DNA from: Candidatus Alistipes intestinipullorum
GTDB taxonomy: Bacteria > Bacteroidota > Bacteroidia > Bacteroidales > Rikenellaceae
Direction: 5' to 3'
DNA: 64,000 nt
Assembly: GCA_019113885.1 (NCBI GenBank)
Contig: DXGO01000121.1
Span: 1 to 64,000 of the forward strand
Below are positions 20,820 to 29,344 of this stretch, piece after piece. Numbering within the stretch: position 1 is the first letter of the stretch; each line of letters starts with the position of its first letter. The notes under the pieces are model-generated. The model was not told where the DNA came from and did no database searches. It saw only the letters and a program-made list of their open reading frames with translations. The position numbers and the translations under genes were made by a program.

Positions 20820-22208
20820 ATGAAACAAGTTTTGATGCAAACCCGAATGTTGTTGCTTGGGATGCTCCTCTTCTCGCTGGGCAGTTGCAGTGAGGACAAA
20901 ACGGAGGAGGTCGCCGCCCCGAAGGTGGAATTTACCGTGCCGGACGACACGATAACGGTGACGGTCGATGAACAGGTGACGTTCGGCGCCGTTGTCGAAA
21001 ATGACGTGGAGGCTCAGTATATCTGGTATGTGAACGGCGTGCAGATATCGTCGGAGGCCACGGTGACCCATACGTTCTCCCAAGTGGGGTATTACACGGT
21101 GCGTTGCGAGGTTTATAACGATGGCGGCCGTGTCGCCCGGGTCTACAAAGTGCAGGTTAACGGCATTCCTCTCGCCGTCGAATTCTCCGTGCCGGGCGAG
21201 ACGATCTCGTGCGATCAGGGCGACGAGGTGCGTGTTTCGGTGACGGTCACCGGCGGTGACAAGGCGGTACAGCACTCCTGGAGCATTGACGGTACGGTGG
21301 TTTCGGAGGGCGCCGAATTTGTCCACACCTTCATGGATGCAGGAAGCTTTACACTTACCTATTCGGGCGTGAATGCCGATAAGATGACGGCTACGAAGAG
21401 CTGGGAAGTACAGGTTGCCGAGGTCGAGCTGCCGCTGACCATCGAGTTCACGCCGGCTCCCGGTGCGATCGACTGCCATAGCGGCGACGAGGTGGTGATC
21501 GCCACTTCGGTGCTGGGCGGTGCCGACGGATTGGTTCACGAGTGGAAGGTCGATGGAAACGTCGTTTCGGATGCGGCCGAATTCCGGCAGACCTTCTCCG
21601 ATCTGGGCGAGTATGTGATCTCCTACGTGGGTGTGAACGCCAAGCAGGAGCGTGTCGAGAAAAGCTGGTCGCTGCTGGTGAGCCACCTGGTCGAGGACCT
21701 GGAGGATGCCGTCGATCTGCCGTCGATCCTGCTTGACCAGAATGCGTCGCTCTTCGTGGTGGAAAACCCCCATGTGACTGCGGTCAACGGCAGTGCCAAG
21801 GTGCTTAAGAGCGACATGTCCTCGTCGAGCCACTCCACGTCCGGACGTTTCTTCCTCGACCTGTCCGGTATGACCGACCTCGCATCGTACAGTGCCGTAC
21901 GTGTGAAGGTATGGATCGGCACGAACAGCTATGTGCCCTATCTGCAACTCCTGGATCTTGCAATCAACCGCCGCCCGACGACGCTCAATGGCCAGACCTA
22001 CTCCACGGAGGAAGAATGGCGTCAGATCGTGCGGACGAACGAGTGGAACATCCTCGTTTACGACCTTCCGGAGAGCTACGGCAGGGAGAACCTCGACGGG
22101 GTTGTAACGCTCGACTTCCGCCCGATGTCGGACTTCGTCGGAAACAATGCCGCGGTTGAGAATAACGACCGGATTCTGTACTATGACGATTTCGAATTCC
22201 TGAAATAA
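20820..22208 (+). CDS. Multi-PKD-domain surface lipoprotein
   Basis: Lipobox SLGSCSED; three tandem PKD-like modules, then a jelly-roll-like C-terminal domain (YYDDFEFLK). Confidence 0.75.
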   Translation: MKQVLMQTRMLLLGMLLFSLGSCSEDKTEEVAAPKVEFTVPDDTITVTVDEQVTFGAVVENDVEAQYIWYVNGVQISSEATVTHTFSQVGYYTVRCEVYNDGGRVARVYKVQVNGIPLAVEFSVPGETISCDQGDEVRVSVTVTGGDKAVQHSWSIDGTVVSEGAEFVHTFMDAGSFTLTYSGVNADKMTATKSWEVQVAEVELPLTIEFTPAPGAIDCHSGDEVVIATSVLGGADGLVHEWKVDGNVVSDAAEFRQTFSDLGEYVISYVGVNAKQERVEKSWSLLVSHLVEDLEDAVDLPSILLDQNASLFVVENPHVTAVNGSAKVLKSDMSSSSHSTSGRFFLDLSGMTDLASYSAVRVKVWIGTNSYVPYLQLLDLAINRRPTTLNGQTYSTEEEWRQIVRTNEWNILVYDLPESYGRENLDGVVTLDFRPMSDFVGNNAAVENNDRILYYDDFEFLK

Positions 22209-22218
22209 CCGACCGACT

Positions 22219-23262
22219 ATGAAAAGACCGTTTTTTACCGGGGTGTTGCTCCCCATGACCATGATGATGCTTGCATCGTGCTCCTCATGCTCCACGTCGG
22301 ACGATGACCCGACTCCGGCGCCGCCCAAATCCAAATGTATCGTGGCCGGTTACTCCAATGCCGGGGCCCTTTCGTCGGTTTCTCCGGCCGACTACCCGGA
22401 CATGAAGTACCCGACGCGGGTCTACTGTTTCGGTATTTCGCCCGATACCGAGGGCGCCTGGTTTGTCGACACCCAGCGGGAGCAGCGTCAGAATGCTGTC
22501 CGGGCGGCGATGAACTCCTCGCAGGAGGCCTTCCTGGTGGTCGGGGGCGGAGCCACGGCCGGGAACATGTACCGTATGGGAACGGACCCGGCCAAGCGTG
22601 CGGCTTTCGCCGAGGCGCTGGTCAAATACGCGCATGAGCGGGATTTCGACGGTATCGACGTCGACTGGGAGACTGACTGGTCGGAGGAGCCTTTCCTGCA
22701 CGTCCCGGAGGACGACATGGTGGCCCTGCTGAGTGAGATCCGCGAGCGGATGTCCGAACTCCCGGCCGGCACGAAGCTCCGGCAACTGACGGCGGCGCTT
22801 TCGTCCGGGACGCTCGGACAGTCGATGGGCGGCCGGATCGTCGACTACGTCGATCACATCAACGTGATGATCTACGACACCTACGGAACCGAGGAGGAGG
22901 GCTATCCGCATGCTCCGATGCGCATTGTGGAGTCTACGCTGGCAGGGTATGCTGCGGAAGGGGTTCCCAACTCGAAAATCATCGTCGGGGTTCCCTTCTA
23001 CGGCGGGAACAAACAGGCGACGCCCGTAGCGACGCAGTCTTACCGTACGCTTTGTGCAATGGCCGGCGGAGCGATTACCGCGTCGTCGAACTCCTACGCC
23101 GGGTATGCGTTCAACGGAGTCGACCTGATGAAGGAGAAGACGCAATACGTGCTGGATCACGGGTATGCCGGCATCGTCATCTGGGAACTCTCGCAGGACC
23201 TTCCGTATAAGGAACCGCTGTCGCTGTTGCGGGCGATTAAAAGCGTGGCCGACGAACAATAA
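22219..23262 (+). CDS. GH18 family glycoside hydrolase (lipoprotein)
   Basis: Lipobox MLASCSSC; FDGIDVDWETDW contains the GH18 DxxDxDxE motif; VGVPFYG. Confidence 0.9.
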   Translation: MKRPFFTGVLLPMTMMMLASCSSCSTSDDDPTPAPPKSKCIVAGYSNAGALSSVSPADYPDMKYPTRVYCFGISPDTEGAWFVDTQREQRQNAVRAAMNSSQEAFLVVGGGATAGNMYRMGTDPAKRAAFAEALVKYAHERDFDGIDVDWETDWSEEPFLHVPEDDMVALLSEIRERMSELPAGTKLRQLTAALSSGTLGQSMGGRIVDYVDHINVMIYDTYGTEEEGYPHAPMRIVESTLAGYAAEGVPNSKIIVGVPFYGGNKQATPVATQSYRTLCAMAGGAITASSNSYAGYAFNGVDLMKEKTQYVLDHGYAGIVIWELSQDLPYKEPLSLLRAIKSVADEQ

Positions 23263-23273
23263 AATCCAGGACC

Positions 23274-24452
23274 ATGACCGAACGGCGCAACAGAATCGAA
23301 TCCATCGATATCTTCCGGGGCCTGACCATGTTTTTCATGCTGTGGGTCAACTCGTTCTGGAGCCTGAGCGAGGTTCCTCACTGGCTGCGGCATGCTGCGC
23401 GTGACGAGGACATGCTGGGCTTCTCCGATACGATCTTCCCGGCCTTTCTCTTCATCATGGGAGCTTCGATCCCGATGGCGATCGAAAATCGCCGGGCAAA
23501 GGGGGATTCCACCGTCGGAATCGTGTGGCATATCCTTACGCGGGCGTTGGCATTGGTCGTGATGGGCCTGCTGACGGTCAATTTCGGCGATGCCTATTCG
23601 GCGGCTGCGACGGGGCTCTCCCGCGGGCTGTATGCCGTATTGATGGTCGTAGGCTTTTTCCTGGTCTGGAATGCCTATCCGAAGGCTGGGAGCGGCTGGA
23701 AAAGAACTGTTTTCCTGTTGTTGCGGGTTGCGGGAGCGGCGTTGCTCATATGGCTGGCCGTGATCTTCCGCGGAAACGACGGGTCCGGGTTCTCGATCCG
23801 CTGGTGGGGTATTCTTGGACGCATCGGCTGGACCTATCTCTTCTGTGCACTGGTGTTCCTGCTGATCGGCAGGCGGCTTGCCCTTCATGTCGGGCTGCTC
23901 GTGGCGCTGGTCGTCGGCGCAATGCTCCAGTCATCGGGACTGCTCCCCGGGAATCTGTTGCCGAACCACCTGACGATCTTTGCGTTCGGGAGCACAGGGA
24001 TGCTCCTGTCGCTGTTGGTCGAGCGTTATGCGGTGGGACGGTCGATCGTACGGTTCTCCTGGATATCCGTCTTGATCGGGGTCGGCATGCTCCTGGCCGG
24101 GATTGTCGCCCATAGGTTCTGGATCATCTCCAAGATCGCCGCCACACCGACCTGGTATTTTTACTGTTGTGCGCTGTTTTTCCCGCTCTTTGCGCTGCTC
24201 TACTACCTGACCGACGTGCGCCGCCACGCTTCGTGGTTCGCATGGGTCAGGCCGGCCGGCATGGCGGCCCTGACCTGCTACGTCGTGGCCTATGCCTGGA
24301 ACCCGTTGAAAAACCTGATCTTTTCCGATCCTCTGTTGCGGCCCGAATTTTCGGTAGGGGTCCCGGGATTGGTCAATTCATTCCTCTATGCGCTGTTGTT
24401 GATCTGGGCCGTGTGGTTGCTTGGGCGCGGAGGCGTGAAGTTGAAGGTTTAG
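23274..24452 (+). CDS. HGSNAT/NagX-like transmembrane acyltransferase (DUF5009-like), second copy
   Basis: [20 protein letters not shown] and [29 protein letters not shown]; multi-TM. Confidence 0.85.
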   Translation: [392 protein letters not shown]

Positions 24453-24467
24453 TTTCCGCACATGTGG

Positions 24468-24499
24468 AATGTCCCCGGAGCGATCGCTCCGGGGACATT
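24468..24499. terminator. Perfect 32-bp palindrome, bidirectional terminator
   Basis: AATGTCCCCGGAGCGATCGCTCCGGGGACATT, then TTT, between convergent CDSs. Confidence 0.85.
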
Positions 24500-24501
24500 T
24501 T

Positions 24502-24903
24502 TCAGGATACGAAGAGTTCCCACCCTTTTGTGACCTCACGGAAGTCGGCCGCCACGCCGTTCTCGACCCGCGAGATGGCTGCCGCCACGGGAATCATCGT
24601 CCGTGCGTCGCGCGTGTCGAGCGCCTCGTCGGGGTCGATGCCCGTGTCGGAGGCCACGGCGCGGATGTAGTTGTCGGTGTGGTTTTCCGAGGGAGGCGCC
24701 CAGCGCGAGATCATGCCGCGCAGGGTGTCGAGCCCGTAGCGCCGCCGGTAGGTGTCCAGCAGCACGAAGATCGCCCGGTAACCCCACGCCAGGGTCTCGA
24801 ACTGCTTGAAGGCGGGGTCGCGTGACGGACGCACCTCGCCGCGGTAGCGGACCTTGGCCCGGCGGATGTTGCCGGGGTTGTTGTTCGACAGGCCCCTACT
24901 CAT
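24502..24903 (-). CDS. Phage structural protein P5/lysozyme-like protein
   Basis: 133 aa; MSRGLSNNNPGNIRRAKVRYRGE and FKQFETLAWGYRAIFVLLDTYRRRYG match the P5-like family start. Confidence 0.8.
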   Translation of the reverse strand: MSRGLSNNNPGNIRRAKVRYRGEVRPSRDPAFKQFETLAWGYRAIFVLLDTYRRRYGLDTLRGMISRWAPPSENHTDNYIRAVASDTGIDPDEALDTRDARTMIPVAAAISRVENGVAADFREVTKGWELFVS

Positions 24904-25321
24904 TGCCCACCTCCTTTCGGATGCGGCGGTGGACGAAACGTCGCATCCACCGGAAGAGCGGGGCGTCGGAGAGCTGTGCGGCGTTCTCGAGGAATGACCA
25001 CAACTCCACGCCGCAGGTGAATCCCGCGAGCAGCCGTGCGAGGTTGAGGTGCATGAAGTCGAGGATACAGGCGTCGATGAGCCAGGCCATGGCGATGGCC
25101 GTTACCGCGAGGGCAAGCTTGAGCACCGTGCGCCAGGCTTTGCAACTTTCGAAATACCAGGGTCTTCCGTCATGTCGTGCGGCGGCACGGTCAGCGGCGA
25201 CCCCCGAGAGGAAGTCGACGGCGATGAAGAGCATCGTCGTGATGACCAGCGGCCCGATCGGGGCAAACAGCGCGGCGACACCCGCCGCCGCGCCGCTAAC
25301 GAATCTGTACAAAGCCTCCAT
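24896..25321 (-). CDS. Phage holin-like protein
   Basis: 2-3 TM helices plus FIAVDFLSGVAADRAA pattern of phage holin family; start MEALYRF. Confidence 0.7.
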   Translation of the reverse strand: MEALYRFVSGAAAGVAALFAPIGPLVITTMLFIAVDFLSGVAADRAAARHDGRPWYFESCKAWRTVLKLALAVTAIAMAWLIDACILDFMHLNLARLLAGFTCGVELWSFLENAAQLSDAPLFRWMRRFVHRRIRKEVGNE

Positions 25322-25769
25322 CGGTCGTACAGCGGTTGAGGATGTCACGGGCGGGGTCGTATTCGGGGTATTCGCTCCGGTGGGTGCGAAGATGGAGGGC
25401 GGCGCGGCGCAGCAGGGCCCGGGCTTCGGCCCGCAGCGTGCGCAGGAGGTCGCGGCGGGCATCGTCGCCGGCCGGCTGTCCCGAGTCGGATTTCGGGGCC
25501 GTCGTGCCGCATTGGCCCGTGCGGAGGTCGAGCCGCGGCTGGAGCGACAGCCGAGTGAAGAGGGCTGCGGGGGCGGCGAGGTAGTCGGCGCGGAAGTCGT
25601 CGTATGCGCCGCCGAGGAGTTTTTCGTAGAGTGCCGTTCCGATGACCGGGACGATGTACCGTTGTTCGGCGGCGGCGATGTCGGCCTCGGTGACGGTGTC
25701 GGTCGGAAGGTAGGCGCCTTCGGCGAAGGCGAGTTTGAGAACTTGGAGGGGTGTGACGAGGGTATTCAT
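25296..25769 (-). CDS. DUF6712-like phage protein (probable head-tail connector)
   Basis: 157 aa; TEADIAAAEQRYIVPVIGTALYEKLL; position downstream of portal. Confidence 0.65.
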   Translation of the reverse strand: MNTLVTPLQVLKLAFAEGAYLPTDTVTEADIAAAEQRYIVPVIGTALYEKLLGGAYDDFRADYLAAPAALFTRLSLQPRLDLRTGQCGTTAPKSDSGQPAGDDARRDLLRTLRAEARALLRRAALHLRTHRSEYPEYDPARDILNRCTTDGGFVQIR

Positions 25770-25829
25770 AAGCGAAGGGAGTGGAAGAGGAATGATTGGA
25801 ATGCGATGGACGGTAGCGGTTTGTCGGGA

Positions 25830-27056
25830 TTACCCGATGCTCTGGATGTTGTACTTGGTGATCTCCGAGAGGAATGCCTGCTGCCGCGGGTCTTCCGGGT
25901 CGTAGTCGAGTCCGTCGGCCTTGCGGGCCTCCCAGACCTTCATGTAGATGGGTTTCGAACGGGTTGGCGGGCGGTTGACGATCTGCAGCGACGAGGCGTC
26001 GAGGTGAAGAATCGAGGCGATGACGTTGCGGATCGGCTCGGTGAGTTCGGCCTGTTCGGCGAGGATCACGGTATTGAGTGCCACCTCGTATTCATGCAGG
26101 ATGCGTTCAGCGCTGAAACCTCCGGAGTATTCGAGCCCGCTGAGCGTGCGGAACCACGAATGCGCGACGACGATGTCGCCCACGGCCTGTTCGTGGAGCG
26201 TGTGCCAGTCGCCCTCGTTCTTCGCCTCGATGGGGATGAAGCGGGAGTTGTCGTCGTCGGCGCCGTCGCGGATGACGAACATCACCTGCCCGGGGCTTCC
26301 GGCGAACTTCTGCTCGGCGAGGCGCGCGATGCGTTCGGCGTCGGCCTCGTTGTCGACCGACGAGTCGAGCATCATCACCCCCGAGGGCTGGAACGAATTG
26401 TCCAGCCGCGAGATGTTCCAGCGGTCGGTCTTGTAGGCGATGGCCGAGACGCCGAATCCGGCGATGTAGGGCGGTACGCCGTAGTGCTCGAACATCGGCT
26501 CGTAGTCCTTGTAATGGATCATCGACCGCAGGGTGCCGTCGGGCTGCTCCTCGAACAGCGGGTAGAGCGGCAGGGTCACGGACTCTTCGATTTTGAACGC
26601 CGTCCAGTCGTGGTGCAGCAGAATGTGCTGCGCATCGCGGCTTACGCGGCATCGCGAGGCATCCTGGTGGTAGAGCGAGAGGAAGGCATGGTCGGGGGCA
26701 GTGATGATTTCGAGGAAGGCATTCCCGAAGAGGGCCTTATCAAGAGCCAGTTTGTTGAGTACCTGGCGCAGGCTCTCGCCCTCTCCGTTTACCCGGCGCA
26801 GGAAGGCCGCCAAAGCTGGGTTTCCGGCTTCGTCGCACGTACACCCTTTGCCCGAGATGTAGTCGGCCTTGTCGTTGATGATGCGCCGGTGTGTGGTCGA
26901 GCGCCGTGCCATGAGCGCCAGGGCGGCCGGGAAGAGGTTGTCGTCGCCCCAGCGCCAGAAGCGGTCGTCCTCGACCCGCCGGGTGCCGAGCTGGATGTAA
27001 GGGTCCGTGCGGTCGGAGACCCTGACGGCGGGTTTGAATTTCGGAATCTTCTCCAT
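25830..27056 (-). CDS. Phage portal protein
   Basis: 409 aa; WGDDNLFPAALALMARRSTTHRRIINDKADYISGKG, LNKLALDKALFGNAFLEII, portal-like. Confidence 0.78.
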   Translation of the reverse strand: MEKIPKFKPAVRVSDRTDPYIQLGTRRVEDDRFWRWGDDNLFPAALALMARRSTTHRRIINDKADYISGKGCTCDEAGNPALAAFLRRVNGEGESLRQVLNKLALDKALFGNAFLEIITAPDHAFLSLYHQDASRCRVSRDAQHILLHHDWTAFKIEESVTLPLYPLFEEQPDGTLRSMIHYKDYEPMFEHYGVPPYIAGFGVSAIAYKTDRWNISRLDNSFQPSGVMMLDSSVDNEADAERIARLAEQKFAGSPGQVMFVIRDGADDDNSRFIPIEAKNEGDWHTLHEQAVGDIVVAHSWFRTLSGLEYSGGFSAERILHEYEVALNTVILAEQAELTEPIRNVIASILHLDASSLQIVNRPPTRSKPIYMKVWEARKADGLDYDPEDPRQQAFLSEITKYNIQSIG

Positions 27057-27121
27057 TTTCGGTTGCGTGGTTTTGGCGGAGGCCGCTTCTCGAGGGAGCG
27101 GCCTCCGGGGTTGTACGATGG

Positions 27122-28102
27122 TTAGACGGTTTTGTAGGCGTATGCAATCAGCAGCGGATCGAGCAGCTCGCATCCGGCCATGAAGACGGCCCGCTGGCGG
27201 TTCTCCATCTCGTCGGGGTTGTACCACATGCGAACCTCGTTGCCGGGCATGTCGGCGGTATTGACCGCGAGGATGAGGTTGCGGCGGTCGGTGAGGAAAC
27301 AGAACGTCTGGTGATAGGAGGTGGTGGTGAGGTAGTTCTCGAGGTGCAGGTCGATGACCGGGATGCCGTGGTAGGCGAGTTGCTGACGGCCGTTCATCGC
27401 TTCGGAGTATGCCGAATCGACGCCTTTTGAGTCGAGGTACTTCTCGTAGAGCCGATAGATGTCCGAGGAGACGAAATAGGCCAGCTGTCCCTGCGACTTG
27501 TTGTCGTGCACCCGAGGGTTGGAGTTCTCCCAGAGGTGGTCGAAGAGTGTGGCGACGTAGGCCGGGTCTTCGAGGTCGGTGCCCTGGAAGGAGGTGTTGT
27601 ACAGCCGTTCGTTGTCGGCGCCGTCCTCGATGAGCTTGAGGAACCCGTCGAAGGTGTTGTATCCCGATTCCGATGCGGAGTCTCCGATCCACATCGTCAC
27701 ACGGATGTTTTCGGCCAGCGCCTGACGGAAGAGTGTCGTCTCGGCCTGTTCGAGTTCGGTTCCCGTCAGGTCGTCCATGTTTGCGCCGATCAGCGCTGCG
27801 ACCTTTTCGTAGACCATCGAGAAATAGTCGGCTGCCGAGAAGCCTATTTCGGCTTTTACGCGGCTGAGCTGAATGGCCTTTTCGGTCTTGGTGGCGGCTT
27901 TCCCGCCGGTCCATCCCGAGGCGGTGTATTTCTGCAGCAGGTTGCGGCCTCCGTCCCAAAGCTGGACGTAGGTGGGCTGCGGCATGTTGTAGAGGACGCG
28001 TACGCCGAGTTCGCGGGCCGATTCGCCCGTGAGCATGGGACGGAAGAAGATGTTTTCCAGGTCGGAGCCGGTGTACTGTTTGGCTTGTTCGATGTAGTTC
28101 AT
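27122..28102 (-). CDS. Phage major capsid protein (probable)
   Basis: 326 aa; typical length and position between prohead protease and portal; no signal peptide; HK97-like fold not proven. Confidence 0.65.
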   Translation of the reverse strand: MNYIEQAKQYTGSDLENIFFRPMLTGESARELGVRVLYNMPQPTYVQLWDGGRNLLQKYTASGWTGGKAATKTEKAIQLSRVKAEIGFSAADYFSMVYEKVAALIGANMDDLTGTELEQAETTLFRQALAENIRVTMWIGDSASESGYNTFDGFLKLIEDGADNERLYNTSFQGTDLEDPAYVATLFDHLWENSNPRVHDNKSQGQLAYFVSSDIYRLYEKYLDSKGVDSAYSEAMNGRQQLAYHGIPVIDLHLENYLTTTSYHQTFCFLTDRRNLILAVNTADMPGNEVRMWYNPDEMENRQRAVFMAGCELLDPLLIAYAYKTV

Positions 28103-28178
28103 GGTGTTTGTGTTTGATAAGGGGTGAATGGAATGGTGGGAGCAGTCCCGGGGAGCAGCCTTTCGGCCGTTTCGGCAC

Positions 28179-29057
28179 TTACTCGGATTTTCGGAAATGT
28201 TTGACGTCTTCGGCGTAGGCGCGTTCGTTGGCCGAACGGATCGTGTCGCCGTAGGAGGGGTCCTCGCAGGGCTTCGTCCGCGAGGGGAGCACCCGGCATC
28301 GGGCCTCTTCGGCGGCCAGGGCCGAACGCCACAGCGATTGCGGCAGGTCGCTGTCGAAATGGAGGATATTGCGGTCGGGTTCCTGGGGGCACGCTTTTTT
28401 CAGCCCCATGCGGGCCAGCAGGCGGCTCCATCCGTTCGCGAGGTTCCGGGTCGGGATGCCGTTGCGTCCCTCGGCGCGGTCGATGATGCGGTCGGCAAGT
28501 CCTGCGGCGAGGGCCTCTTCGGGCGAGAGCCATCGTCCGTTGCCGTTGTTCTCGGCCATCAGGGCTTCGAACTCCCCGACGGGGCGTCCCGACCGGGCGG
28601 CATAGACGCCTGCGATGCGTGCGTCGGTCTGGCGCAGGAGTTCGATCTTCGAGGCCATTTCGGAGGCGTTGCCTTCGGCTGCGCAGATGGCGTTGTGAAT
28701 CAGGTAGAGGGCGTTTGCCGAGATTTCGCGGCAACCCTCGCTCGCGGCCTGGGCGATGATCGTCGCTGCCGAGGCCGTGTACCCGTAACAGCGGGTCGTG
28801 ATGCGGGCCGGCAGTTGCCGCAGGGCGTCGTGAATCAACAAGGCGTCGTTGACGTCGCCGCCCGTCGAGCGGATGTTGACGACGATCTCTTCGGCGTCGA
28901 TTTCGGCGATGCGGCGCAGCGTGTCGCGGAATCTCTCGTAGGTGGCCACGCGTGCGTCGGGGTCGTCGAACTGCCACTCCTCGGGGATGCCGATGGTCCC
29001 TTCGATGTCGATCTGGCAGCGGCCGTCCGCATGGTCGATTAGAATGTCTGATTTCAT
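28179..29057 (-). CDS. ClpP-like (S14/S49) phage head maturation protease
   Basis: EIVVNIRSTGGDVNDALLIHDAL, GYTASAATIIAQAA (Ser nucleophile), NALYLIHNAICAAEGNASEM. Confidence 0.87.
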   Translation of the reverse strand: MKSDILIDHADGRCQIDIEGTIGIPEEWQFDDPDARVATYERFRDTLRRIAEIDAEEIVVNIRSTGGDVNDALLIHDALRQLPARITTRCYGYTASAATIIAQAASEGCREISANALYLIHNAICAAEGNASEMASKIELLRQTDARIAGVYAARSGRPVGEFEALMAENNGNGRWLSPEEALAAGLADRIIDRAEGRNGIPTRNLANGWSRLLARMGLKKACPQEPDRNILHFDSDLPQSLWRSALAAEEARCRVLPSRTKPCEDPSYGDTIRSANERAYAEDVKHFRKSE

Positions 29058-29082
29058 GGTTTTGGGTGTGTGGTGGGTGGGA

Positions 29083-29340
29083 TCAGTTTGTTTTTTCGTA
29101 AAAAGCGTTGCGGGCCTTTTCGTAGGAGCAGCAGTACGTGAGGGCGGCAGCCTCGAATGCCTCGCAGCGGGGGATGCCCTGTCGTTGGAGCCGTTCGATT
29201 TCGTGGCGGATGGCCGACCGTTCGCACCGGCGGCGGTCGATGAATCCGACCTCGAACAGCTTCCGGACGGCCTCCTCGGGCGTAAGTCCGTGGATTTCGC
29301 GGAGCGCTGTCTCCGCGAGCAGTTCGTCGAGACGGGTCAT
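29083..29340 (-). CDS. Small hypothetical protein of the phage-like operon
   Basis: 85 aa; charged and helical; tightly packed between neighbouring operon genes. Confidence 0.55.
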   Translation of the reverse strand: MTRLDELLAETALREIHGLTPEEAVRKLFEVGFIDRRRCERSAIRHEIERLQRQGIPRCEAFEAAALTYCCSYEKARNAFYEKTN

Positions 29341-29344
29341 GGGG

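Noticed and set aside
24822-27125. 767-aa plus-strand ORF across the phage-like operon
   Set aside because: Antisense of holin, DUF6712 and portal genes; no recognisable motifs
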